From assembly GCA_021029095.1 (NCBI GenBank), contig JAJOHG010000008.1, positions 496,001-560,000 of the forward strand: DNA of 64,000 nt, read 5' to 3'. The notes below the pieces were generated by a model, which saw nothing but the letters and a program-made list of their open reading frames with translations, searched no databases and was not told the DNA's origin. Source of the stretch: Phellopilus nigrolimitatus. Its lineage: Eukaryota > Basidiomycota > Agaricomycetes > Hymenochaetales > Hymenochaetaceae. This document shows positions 44,918-55,254 of the stretch, in pieces. The first letter of the stretch is position 1; the number at the start of each line of letters is the position of its first letter. The position numbers were made by a program, and so were the translations under genes.

Positions 44918-45527
44918 TGTATTACGAATTTATGGGCGGCAGAGCGACTGTCGTCCTTTTATACCTGCGGAGTCATCGACGCGTGCTCTTCTAAACGTGA
45001 CCGCGTTTGGCCGGTCCCGGACAATAGTAACCTTAATCGCTAATTGGAATCACATCACACGTGACGTCACGCTCCCTTCTCAAAAAAGGATTCAAGATAC
45101 GCGAGAGCAATAAAATTGAAAATAAAACAAAAGAGGAAAAAATAAGCGCGTGGACACACAATGGACAGCGTATGAAAGGCGAGCTTACCGACGGTTGCAG
45201 CGGAAAAAACTCACTGAAGAAAAAGAATGTGTGCGACGTATACGGGCTGTCGGTGTCCGGAAATGGAAACCCGACGACCCCGACCGACTCAGAGCGGCGC
45301 CCGCCCGTCACGTGAAACATCGTGCGCGTATATTACAACTGATGTGGTGCTATGCTGGAGCGTGGTGATAAGTACAGGATGGAAGCAATCCCTATGCTAA
45401 ACGAGCGGACAATGACTCGGGTGTGCTGATAGCGTTCGGAAGTCCATGCGGCCCCCCGCCTCGCACCTCGACATGAGGCCGCCATCGAAGAGGGTCCATA
45501 AAAATTATTAGAAGGATGAGATAGATG
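44918..45527. other. Intergenic: Hsp20 promoter and 3' UTR of the coiled-coil gene
   Basis: About 610 bases, with the Hsp20 TATA box (44956-44963). I searched by eye for arrays of nGAAn/nTTCn heat-shock elements and saw no clear cluster. Confidence 0.45.
44956..44963 (-). promoter_or_regulatory. TATA box of the Hsp20 gene
   Basis: TATAAAAG on the minus strand, about 40 bases before the ATG at 44917. Confidence 0.6.
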
Positions 45528-46933
45528 CTATTCGAGGGTCTCGTCCAGCGATGGTACAAAAACCCCGAGATCGGTCGTCGTGGGCACAGCGGGAGGTGCC
45601 GTCGCGCTCCCTGCCCGGCTCCGTACGAGCGAACCCGTCTCTGCTACACGCGCCCCACGCTCGATGCTTGTGCGCCGGCTCCGGCTTAGACTCAGGTCGC
45701 GCAGGTTCCCAGACTCCGCCACACGCCGCTCGTTGCCAAAACGCTGGTCACGCAGGGACCCCGCCGGCTGAGCGGATCGACCGGGGACGGCGGTCCATCC
45801 CGTGCAGGCATGTGAGTGGCCACGACAGGCGACCCGAGCGATGACGACAAAGATGGAGGCGGGACAGACGGGTATGAAAGCGAGGGTGGCGGGAGTGGGT
45901 ACGGTGCGGGCGGGTTCGACTGCAGGGACGCAGAGGACGGCGGCGTCGTCAGGTTTGTCGCATTGCTCACGAAGCTCTCCGGAAGTGTGGACATCATGGG
46001 TGAGAGGTACGGCGACTCCGCGGACGACGGCGAGTTGCTGAGTGGCGTCTCGGAGATGGAGGGGACGGTATTGTGCGAGCGGCGCACTTGGGACGTTTGC
46101 CGTGGAATGGGCATACTATGTGTAGTCGACGACGGGCGCGCTTGCATAGTCGGCAGCGCGACCATAGACGCCGTCGGCGAAGACGACGCTGTCGAGGACG
46201 TGCGCCGGTGCGTCGGCTGCGAGTATGCGTCTGCTACGGACGACAGGCCGATGAGGTTGTCGACCGGCAGTCCAAGCTACGTGGTCCATAAATGTCAGCC
46301 TTATTCCAGCTGCGACGCCACCGAGCAGGAGAGCACGCACCCGCCGCCGATGCTCGATCAGCTCCTCGCGATAGATCTCGTTCAGGCGCGTTACACGGAC
46401 ATAGTCCCGCTCCGCCACGACGAGCCTCCCGCGCAGGCTCTCGTTTTCCTTCTTCAGCGCAGCGAGTAGGACTTCCGTGTTCGGGTCGACGATGTTCGGG
46501 GCGTGCACATACAGCGTCGACGGCCCCTGCAACCGGCAGGCCAGCGCCCTCGTCGTACGCCTCCACGCCGCCGTTCGCCACGCCGTTGCCATTCGCATGT
46601 GCCTGTGCCTGCGCCTGCTGGTGCTGTCTTAAGCGCAGGATGGCGAGCTCGCGCGCAAGGCGGTTCACATGCGCCTCGGATTCCTCCTCGTGCGTGCGTT
46701 CGAGGCTGATCTTCTCCTCACGCAGCTGCGCATTCAGTAAATGTAAAAGCATGTCACGCCCAAGATCTCAAACGACTCACCTGCTCGAGCTTGCGCGACA
46801 AAACATTGATGATACGTTCCTCCTCAGCCTCGTACGCATTGATGAGGTCCTCTTCCCGCTTGCTCCCCGTGCTCGCCGTGGATAAACGCCTGTACGGTGG
46901 CGAAGATGAAAGCGACATCGATTCGAAGCTCAT
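45528..46933 (-). CDS. CCDC6-like (DUF2046) coiled-coil protein
   Basis: Coiled-coil protein resembling the family of human CCDC6. The N-terminal exon reads MSFESMSLSSSPPYRRLSTA, KREEDLINAYEAEEERIINV and LSRKLEQ; the next gives LREEKISLERTHEEESEAHV with NRLARELAILRLRQ, the repeated E-x-E-x-x-x-N-x-L pattern of the family. A Gln/Ala/Asn-rich linker leads to NTEVLLAALKKENESLRGRL and VVAERDYVRVTRLNEIYREE. After another intron comes LGLPVDNLIGLSSVADA and a long Ser/Pro-rich tail, then RFGNERRVAESGNLRDLSLS and a TAG at 45528. Joining the last two frames needs a short 42-base intron at about 45775-45740, or a frameshift. The start at 46933 is the first usable ATG; a 30-codon upstream frame (MTGLLAGLDSHP..., from about 47061) cannot be joined by clear splice signals. 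Confidence 0.7.
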
Positions 46934-47203
46934 CCGGCTCCGATTGGCGAGAAGAAGGGATTTACTATTGAGAGATGACGGGAGAGGGTTTGTCGACAGT
47001 AGTATTACTAGTAACCGCCACGGGATGCGAGTCAAGCCCGGCAAGCAAGCCGGTCATCCCGAATGGGGTTCAACACCTTGAAAAAACAATAAAATAGGGG
47101 AAAGAGAAATACAATCTGGAAAACGGATATACGATACTATGTTTAGGAAGAAATCAACATATGTACGAAAGAGAAAGAAAAACCAGCAATCTCCAAGTTG
47201 GAC

Positions 47204-49985
47204 TTAGAAATCGTATCCCTCTACCTTGAACACTTGTCCATAATTTAAGTAGCTTTCCATCACCTTGAGGATCGGCTCCGGGAGCCCCATACTCATAAGT
47301 GTATACGAAATTTTTGCGTGGCCGTGAATCTGCCCGAGCTTGAATAGTTGGTGGGCGATTGACGTTGGATACTGCAGACAAGTTGTCAAGTCAGAAACAA
47401 ACAGGCGCTCGACATTGCGATTTGAGAAACTCACTGCTGCCTCCGCATACTCGCTATTTGTTAAACACCCAGTCAAGCATTGTCCTTAGGCAAGATTGAC
47501 AGATAAACTCACTTGTGCTGATACGCGGCGACCCGAATTGCAGTTTGCAAAGTCCTCTGCATGTCACCCTCGTCCGCATAAATCTCCATAAGCTTTTGCC
47601 ACGGCTTGATCGAGTAGCGTTGCGAGTCAAGACAACGCTGGAACGCTTCCTTCGCCTCCTCCCTGTGGTGGAGCCGCTGGCCAAGCTCGCCGAGGATCTC
47701 CCACTCCAACCCCGTCTTGCGATACGCGACGTGCTGCGTCTTGAAATGTGCAACTTCCGCGCGGAAGATCGTCCATATCCGCAGGTCCTCGTACAGCACC
47801 ATGAACAAGTTGTCCAACCACCGCTCACATAGTCTTTTGTTGCTGAACGAGAAACCATCTTGCGCAGAGTTCGCTTCGCTGTCGTCCGCACTCTGCCCGT
47901 TCTCTCCACTGGCCGCTTGCACTGGCCGCTCCAGTCCGGACGTTGAAGCTGCCTCGGTCCCGTTCTCGCCCTCGGGCTTGCTAATCCCGTTCACCGCGAT
48001 ACCCGCCTCTCGCAGGGTCGCGTGCTCGCGCTCGCGGTCCGACTCCGTCGAGATTTTGATGATCGGAATCTCGTTGACGTTCAGCTCGGACTGCGTCGCG
48101 CTCCGTTCTGTCCGGTTTCCGACGACGGGGAAACCACACCCTTCGTCGACGCGTCATCATCCGCCGACCCTAAGGGTGGCGTCTTCGCAGACGCGGTGAC
48201 CGTCCCATCCTCGTAGATGACTGGCGCGTCGGACGTAGGCCGGACTTCTGTCTGCGCCTTCTGCATGCGGTATTCCTCCTCCATGACGAACACCGAGCTG
48301 CGCGTCTTCAGCAGCTCGTCCCAGCCGATCTTTGACACGAGTTTCGTGAGCAGTGCGTACGCACGCGCCCACTGTCCCCTTCAGGCCTGGCGCCGGCAGT
48401 CGCTGCAATGCAGTGTCCGCCTCGTCGTCTTCCGTTTTGCGCCGCTCTGGCAGAATGTCTGCAATGGCGGGTTTGTAAGGTAGATTTATCCGGCTGGGCG
48501 TAATGTTCCGGTGTGCGTCACGACCATTGTAGGTGAACATTGGACATGAGTTTAATGTGAGGAGCGCCTTCACGAAAGAAAATCTTCAAAACCCGAATGA
48601 GACAATAGATATAATCTGCCTACTGATTCATATTGGCCAAGCTCTGTATACACCATCGTGAGCTTTTCCCAGGTCACGAACTCGCTCGGAGCAGCAGTTT
48701 ACCGCCTGGCGGGCGAGCTTCAGCGCCCACTCGTGCTTGCCTTTCGAACGTAGGAAGTCGCACTGCGCATGGAGGAGGGTATACATCTGAGGGACTATCA
48801 CGGAGAGCGGTCGCCATGATTTGTACGCCCTTGACTTCCTCGTCTATCAAACAACTTGTTAGCACCTACACACAGCAAGGGCAAAGTAGCATTTACTCAT
48901 GCCGATATAGCTCCGCGCAAGCAACGAGCCGACTTCAGGCTCCCGCACCGATACCTTTTCGAACAAGTTTGCCGCTTGCTGGAACCGGAAGCTGTCACCG
49001 AAGTATTTCATGATTCCAGCCGTTAAGTGATTTGAAACAACGCTCGCGACTTGAATCTCCGGATCCGAGCCGACTTGCCAGCCTGAAACTCGACATTTGA
49101 GCCTGTCTGAGAGTATAGCGTAGTCGAGTATCGTACCTTGAGCAAACAACGCTTCAGCCGCTTCCAAAAACCTGACCTCTCCTTCTCGACTTGTTATGGG
49201 ATCCAATCTCCTGTATGCTTCTAGCCAGTACGTCGGGTCGTCGCCGTAGAGGATTGCTCGTAGTAACGCAGAAAGATATGTCTCCTGCCATATTTCCGGC
49301 GTTGTGTCGTGTCTGTCCAACCATCAGCTTCCGGACCGTACGTCTCGAGTCTTATTGTTCACCTTTCTCCCCGCAAATCAATCACGTATGCCAGCACACC
49401 TCCGGGAATTTTGACGTCGACGCGTACATCAACGCGTGAAAACGCGTTGAAGCAACTGGTAAAGTGCGCAGATGTGTGAGCTTTTAAAGTCGCAGAATTG
49501 GTGTATAGATGAACTCACCAGTAGCAGCCGCTCCTCACTTTCCACGCCGTGCTTTTGGAGAACCAGGTTGAGTTGTCGTCGATAGAGTATGTCAGCGAGT
49601 TAATATAGGCCGCTAGAGATGCTGAAGACGACTGCATCCACGCCAGACACGTAGTGGTACGACCCCAGCTGCTGCCAGTGTTAGCTCTTGTGTACTCCGA
49701 ACGAACGAACAAACGACGCGACTCACGTCCTTCTGGCCGCTTCTTCCTGTGCTTTTCACGACATGACAGAGGTCTGGCGGTCCAAGTTCACGAAACGTAG
49801 CTTAATCAGAAGAATCAGTTAGCCTGTAATGTTGCCTGGCGACACCACTCACCTAGAGTTTCCGTACGCGCGGTAAGAACTTCTCCGAGCTCGTTCTGTA
49901 CGCCGTTCAGCACGGCATTTCTATAACGAAATAGCTAGCTTACCTCAAAAAGCTCTGGGACGTCTTTGAACGCCGCGTCCGTCAT
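47204..49985 (-). CDS. ChAPs family protein (Bud7/Bch1-like exomer subunit)
   Basis: Chs5-Arf1-binding protein; in yeast these TPR proteins with Chs5 form the exomer coat that carries cargo such as chitin synthase III from the trans-Golgi to the surface. The start MTDAAFKDVPELFE is followed by NAVLNGVQNELGEVL, INSLTYSIDDNSTWFSKSTA, GGVLAYVIDLRG and TPEIWQETYLSALLRAILYG with DDPTYWLEAYRRLDPITSRE. TPR-like helices follow: SFRFQQAANLFEKVSVREPE, VGSLLARSYIGM, CDFLRSKGKHEWALKLA and FVTWEKLTMVYTELGQ. The C-terminal half has CPMFTYNGRDAHRNITPSRI, a charged linker, KRLCERWLDNLFMVLYEDLR and HFKTQHVAYRKTGLEWEILG then LHHREEAKEAFQRCLDSQRY. It ends GQVFKVEGYDF. About ten introns, all motifs intact. Confidence 0.92.
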
Positions 49986-50432
49986 GGTCGTTCTCCGCGT
50001 CGAGGGATCGTCAACTTTCTCGCCTCTCAAGTCCTGAGTGTTCTGGGTGGGAGAAGCGTGAGAACACGTCACCACTGGCCCCCGAAGAATGATTTGCTTG
50101 CCGAATCCGTAGAACGCGTACTACGTACGCACTTACCTTGAAAAACGACGTTGAGATTATTTCACTTGTAAGTACTTCGGATACTCTCTTGGTTCACTGC
50201 ACGCTCACGCTCGCTATATAAGCACTTTAAAAAGATATAGCCCATCATTGAATTATCTGTTCCAGTACTATTGACATTAGTTGAACGCAGGTGTCAAAAC
50301 TTGTTGCTGTTCGAGTCGAGTTGTGGAATGGTCAAGGGGCCATAGAAAAAATAAGAAGATGTTTTATCATATCATCCCGAGTATCCTCCTAACAGATGAT
50401 TGCATATCGTCTCAGCAGACATCTTTTCAAGT
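49986..50432. other. Intergenic, ChAPs promoter
   Basis: About 450 bases between the ChAPs start and the F-box stop; both genes are on the minus strand. No ORF with a motif. Confidence 0.5.
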
Positions 50433-52478
50433 TTAGCGTTTGGCACTTACCAGATAACCAATGATCCGTTCGTCGTCGAGGGACAGTCCTGAATACATAT
50501 TACTGTCGCCTTTGATGATGTATTCGACACAAGGTAGATCTGACTGCACAGCTCCTTTCTTGAAGTAGACAGAATGGAAGTCGGTCCTCATATCCCTGAC
50601 GCGCACAGAACGGCAGGAGAATTTAGGCACGGCACACGTTGGTGTTCCCTCGCCTGTGTTGACGTCCTTCAGCCCCCCGTCGCCACCATCGTCATCACGC
50701 GCCTCATGTTCGCCACCCTCGTCCTCATCGCCATCACCCTCGTCTTCGATCTCCCAGTCACAAAACGGTATTCCATCTCGGCTGTCCACGTGCACGGCTT
50801 TTCCAGCGCATTTTGCACGCCGGACAGTGTACGGATTATAGTCCCTTAAAATGATGATAGGTTCAAGAGTATCCTTTGCTTCTGACCTAAGCACCTGACG
50901 CTGGCCTGCCGTTGTGGTAATCCACTCGTTAGGATCGTTAACCAAGTGCCACCGAACGATGCCTTGACACCAATATTCCCACTTTGTGATGTGTACCTTG
51001 TGAACATCAGTACTGCTTCTGTCAAATGCTGAACTCTTTTCGAAAATTTCCAGGGTATCCAGAGCAAGGCGAGCCAGTGCGGACCGATGAACAACAAGGT
51101 TCAATGACGCGAATGAGAAAGTATCCGCATTGAAGAGCACAAGATTGAAAGTTATGATCGCCACTGCAGGATTTGCCATGATCTTGTGCACAGAGGTATT
51201 CCACTTCTTCGTCTGTGCTCCTGATCCAGTTGCCTGAGGATACGTGCTTGAAAGGCAGTCGGGGGTGGAACCCATCGGGTTTGGATCACCCCGGCATTCT
51301 GCAGAGGTTATTTGCCACTCATCCGCCAGCTCAGGAAGACAAAGTCTTCTTAAATAGCAAACCTGCTCACTGACATTGTTGTTGACATCGCGTGAGACGA
51401 GTATATGAAATAAATCAAGGGAGTTCTGGATTCTGTTCGGCATGACAAAGAGGGAAGGAGTGATGAAGGAAAGAGCACCATATGTTGGTTGGGAGTAGGT
51501 TTGACGCTATTGATTGTGGGGATACGAGTATATCAGTACGAGCATCACAAACAAATGTGCATTGAGATTGCACCTCAACTTGATGCCCTGACTTCCAATT
51601 GAAGATAAATAGTTCTTCAATTTCCTTCCGTGCATGTGGATACTTGAGAAGGATTACGGCGTAATTTCCCACAATTTCAAGGACAGCGATGGGGCGAATC
51701 GGCGACTTGTCTGTTAACTTTATGACCGGCTCATTTGCCTTGGCATGAGGCTGGCCTGTTGAAAATGTTAAGAAATGGACCCTAATATCTTGGACCCTGA
51801 ATACAAAAGTAAAAGAGAGAGAGGGGGGGGGGGAGCAGATTTGAAAGAACTTGTGAGAAGCTAGAAAATTTACGAAAATACAAGTAATAAACCTTACCGA
51901 CTTTGACTTCCCTGGATTTCTACACCTCTTTTTTCGGAGCTCACAAGAGCAATAAGGTCGTGTTCCACCAAAGCCATTCCAAAGTCCAACAAATCTCCTG
52001 GGAATGGAAAGTCCTGCCAAGCGACAGAGAGCATTGGTATGTCATGTTCCGAGATATCTGTAGTAGATCCACTATCGCGAGAGATTTCTTCAATGTTCAA
52101 GTATTTGAGCCCACTCCCAGATTCGCCATCCCCATAAATGAAGATGCCTGCAGTTATGTCGTACAGACTAAACGACACATTTCCAGGCATCGTCAGTCCT
52201 ACCGCCCGCTTCAGAAGAGCGGGTTTGTGCCAGCGAGCTTCACGGTTGCGGAGGTAAGATAGGCGTTGTTGGACGGAGCTGCTATCAATAGAGTCACCCG
52301 GTACTGTGGGCATCTCTTGATGTCCTGTGGCTTCCAGCTCCGCTTTGTATTGAACCGGGGCCTCATAGTAGAGTTTTCGGATCCTCTTATTAGTCGCGCA
52401 AACAGACAGCAAATCCTTCAAGCTCAGGAATAGCAGTATTTGTTGCAGCGTTTCGTCAGGAAGGTTAGATAATTGCAT
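50433..52478 (-). CDS. F-box domain protein
   Basis: Probable substrate receptor of an SCF ubiquitin ligase. The N-terminus is a clear F-box: MQLSNLPDETLQQILLFLSL then KDLLSVCATNKRIRKLYYEA. Exon 1 continues with beta-rich text (MPGNVSFSLYDITAGIFIYG, DIPMLSVAWQDFPFPGDLLD) to EIQGSQSR. A GTAAGG intron with a C10 tract leads to VQDIRVHFLTFSTGQPHAKA and IAVLEIVGNYAVILLKYPHA. A second intron, donor after HQVE, restores frame at RQTYSQPTYGALSFITPSLF and the long last exon. Near the end is an acidic low-complexity run (EDEGDGDEDEGGEHEARDDD). The frame closes YLVSAKR at 50433, but GTAAGT directly after YL is a good donor, so a further 3' exon is possible. The bulk resembles the many expanded fungal F-box proteins; substrate unknown. 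Confidence 0.8.
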
Positions 52479-52657
52479 GGCAGTGAGTCGTAGCGTTTTT
52501 CATGCAGTGCAAGAAGTCGACGTCCAGGTTTGTGCTGTGTGCCAGAGTAGAGTAAGGAAGTTCTCACGCTTACAAAGACGTCGAGCGTCAAGTGGCGAAA
52601 TCTCTGAGACTCTGACACACATCCTTGTCGACGCAGGAAGCGGTATATTCCAACAAC
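52479..52657. promoter_or_regulatory. Short divergent promoter region, F-box / eIF3g
   Basis: 179 bases between two opposite starts. It must serve a housekeeping translation factor on one side. Confidence 0.45.
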
Positions 52658-53874
52658 ATGGCCTCCGCAACGTCAGTCGCAAGAGTTTTGCAGGCATACG
52701 ATCTATCTAATGCATAATTGTAGAGCGCAAAAGACGTCCTGGGCAGATGATGTCGACGAGTTTGGTGCGTTTTCAGTCAGACATTTTTGAGGTCGCAGCG
52801 TCTTACTTTCTGCAGAACAACCGAGACTGCCAAAATCCGAAGAGAGTACGGACGAAAATGGCATCATCACAACAGTCGAGTACTCCTTCAATGACGAGGG
52901 AAAGAAAGTGAAGGTGCGCACATAGGTGCCTGCTCTGTCTTTCGTGTTTTGACAGTATTTTTCATCAACGTTAGTGTAGATTACCAAGCGGATACGACGG
53001 ACGCTTCAGAAAGCGGTCGTAGAGCACGCAGTCGCGGAGCGGAAAGGCTGGGCGAAGTTTGGGCAGGAGAGAGGGAACAAGCCAGGCCCAGATCGCGCAA
53101 CAACGACGGTGGGCGAAAATGTTGCCTTAAAACTCAGTGCTGGCAACAAGGTGCGTGCGCGATGCTTTTTACCGAAGTTGTTCGATCTTCTAATCCAAGT
53201 TTATAAGTCTGCGGAGCCCGAGCCGACACCGGAGGACAACATAAAAACAAATCTGGCGAAGGCAGGCGCGGGCAAGGTGCTCTGTCGAATGTGCAAGGGC
53301 GACCATTTTACGGCTAGATGTCCTTATAAGGATTCGCTGGCTGGTCTCGATGCTCCAGGAACCGGTATTGGTATGTCAGTCCTTCACTCCCTCTCTTTTT
53401 TAACTGATTTGGTACTGTAGATACTCCACCCCTTGGCGAAGACGATACGGCTGCGCCAGCGGCACCCTCCGCTGGTGGGAAGTACGTCCCTCCGTCTATG
53501 CGTGGCGGTGCGGGTGCGCGAGTAGGCGAGTCGATGGGGCGACCTGGTGCGGGTCGGGACGACCTGCCGACACTGCGCGTCACGAATGTGTCGGAAGACA
53601 CAGAAGACCAGGACCTGCGCGAATTGTTCAGCAATTTCGGCCGTGTCGTACGTGTGTACATCGGTCGCGATCGTGAGACAGGCCAGGGCAAAGGCTATGC
53701 GTTCGTCAGCTTTGAGGACCGCGCGAACGCGGAACGCGCGCTGCAGAAGGTGAACGGCATGGGCTACGACAGCCTCATTCTAAACTGCGCTTGGTCACGT
53801 AAGCTAGCTTTTTTATAGCAAAAGTCGATCATATTGCTCATTGTTTTCTTGCAGAACCGAGGGAACCGCGCTAG
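52658..53874 (+). CDS. TIF35: Translation initiation factor eIF3 subunit G (Tif35)
   Basis: RNA-binding subunit of eIF3, involved in scanning and in reinitiation. Exon 1 is only a few codons (MASAT); the first intron (GTCAGT...TTGTAG) joins to AQKTSWADDVDEFG, the conserved N-terminus. Further exons give EQPRLPKSEESTDENGIITT, VEYSFNDEGKKVK, ITKRIRRTLQKAVVEHAVAE, RKGWAKFGQERGNKPGPDRA and TTTVGENVALKLSAGNK. A zinc knuckle follows, CRMCKGDHFTARCPY (C-x2-C-x4-H-x4-C), then a Gly-rich linker GGKYVPPSMRGGAGARVGES and the C-terminal RRM with RNP2 LRVTNVS and RNP1 GKGYAFVSF. The last exon is a few codons, QPREPR, stop at 53872. Every exon joins in frame. Confidence 0.95.
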
Positions 53875-55030
53875 TTGATTGCAGTCTCTTGTTTTTGTAC
53901 GTGTTCGTCCCGGCTGTATCTCAAACAAAATATATGCATGTATTGTTGATTGAACTAGTCCGCGGTCTTAAGTACTAATCCATCGAATAAGCTCGTAACG
54001 GATGTCGACAAAAAGCAACAAGTTCGAGAACACTTCGGCATATCTTAGCCAGTCTTCAGATCTTAAAGGCCGTCATGAACTTAATGATTAAAGGACCGAT
54101 GCGACGCTATCAAGCAAGACATTCGACCCTTTATTTTGTACAAAAACATTTAAAGATGCTCAAGACAAAAATTGAATATCTGTTGGTTGTTGCGTACCTT
54201 CGTATTAATCACCTTCATGATCCCTATGGAATCCGGCCAAATCGCCGCTAAAGATATCAGAATCCCCAGGGTTCGGTTTCGTGCTTTCCGCGTTCTTTCA
54301 GGTGTAGAACTTACAGATACGTGCGGCTCGTATGTCAGTTCATGAGTCTGACACTAGCTCGACTCGAAAAGCGGCCTTGGGTTTAATTCTATCCGCCCAA
54401 TGCGCAATCCAGAGAAGGTTATCTTTCGCAAAGGCTGCGTTGTCCCACGTGCAGATGTACGCCAACTCATTGTCGTGTACAGTCAAACCTCGTTAAGCAT
54501 ACTGCCGTTATGCATAAACCTGCCGTTAAGCATCAGCTGCATGGTGAGAACCCATCTATTATAACCAGAATTGACCTATCATTAGGCATAACCTCTTGCT
54601 AAGCATAGGTGGAGGTGTCCATAGAGGGCAATGCTTAACAAGAGGTTCGACTGTAGATTTAGAAACAAACTGGGATTTAGGCCATTCGGGAACCTGACGG
54701 GCTTCGAGGCCGGCTAATGCAAAAAAACAATAAGCTGCCGACAGGTCCAAAAACGAAATGTGATCTGTTCGAAATCAACACACTTGTCTTAAATTAAGGC
54801 GAGAGGGAATGGTAGGAGTATGAAAGACTCGATGGCAAGATGACGAGCAGGAGATGTTTCGAAAGTCAATACGGGGTACGGCATAAGGAGTCACGTGCCG
54901 CATCAAAGATCGACGCACCTCGGTGTTTCCAAATTGGGACACGAATGATCGACAACTCACTGGTTTTCAAATAAAAGACCAAAAACCTGTCCCACATAAC
55001 AATATTGCTCTATAATAACTTCCTCTTGGA
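53875..55030. other. Intergenic region holding a pogo-like MITE
   Basis: About 1.15 kb between the eIF3g stop and the tRNA-Val. Contains the miniature transposon at 54480-54653; no protein gene seen. Confidence 0.5.
54480..54653. mobile_element. Second pogo-like MITE with AAGCAT repeats
   Basis: 174 bases bounded by inverted repeats: CAGTCAAACCTCGTTAAGCAT at the left and, read inward, CAGTCGAACCTCTTGTTAAGCA(T) at the right, with TA on each side (54478-54479 and 54654-54655). The interior repeats GTTAAGCAT/CTAAGCAT/ATGCATAA several times. The first 12 bases of the end match the element at 26979-27187, so both probably use the same transposase, but the interiors differ. No coding capacity. Confidence 0.88.
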
Positions 55031-55115
55031 GTTTTGGTGGTGTAGTGGTTATCACGTCTGTCTTACATTGCTAAATGTTCACAGACGGTCCTCGGTTCGA
55101 TCCCGGGCCAAAGCA
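55031..55115 (+). tRNA. tRNA-Val (anticodon UAC) with a 12-base intron
   Basis: Acceptor stem GTTTTGG pairs with CCAAAGC, discriminator A at 55115. T stem CTCGG/CCGGG with loop TTCGATC. Anticodon stem TCTGT/ACAGA, anticodon TAC at 55064-55066. The extra bases TTGCTAAATGTT (55068-55079) lie one base after the anticodon, the standard place for a nuclear tRNA intron. D arm GTGT-AGTGGTTATC-ACGT is wobble-paired. Confidence 0.9.
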
Positions 55116-55254
55116 TAGTTTTGCAATGGTACTCTCCATGTTATCTCGTGCTTTCCAAGTGTTACATTTTTTTGTTTTGAAGCTGAATGTTGTACTATTC
55201 AAGAACCAGTTACAAAATACATTCAACAGTTACATTCACTATCCTGACATTTGT

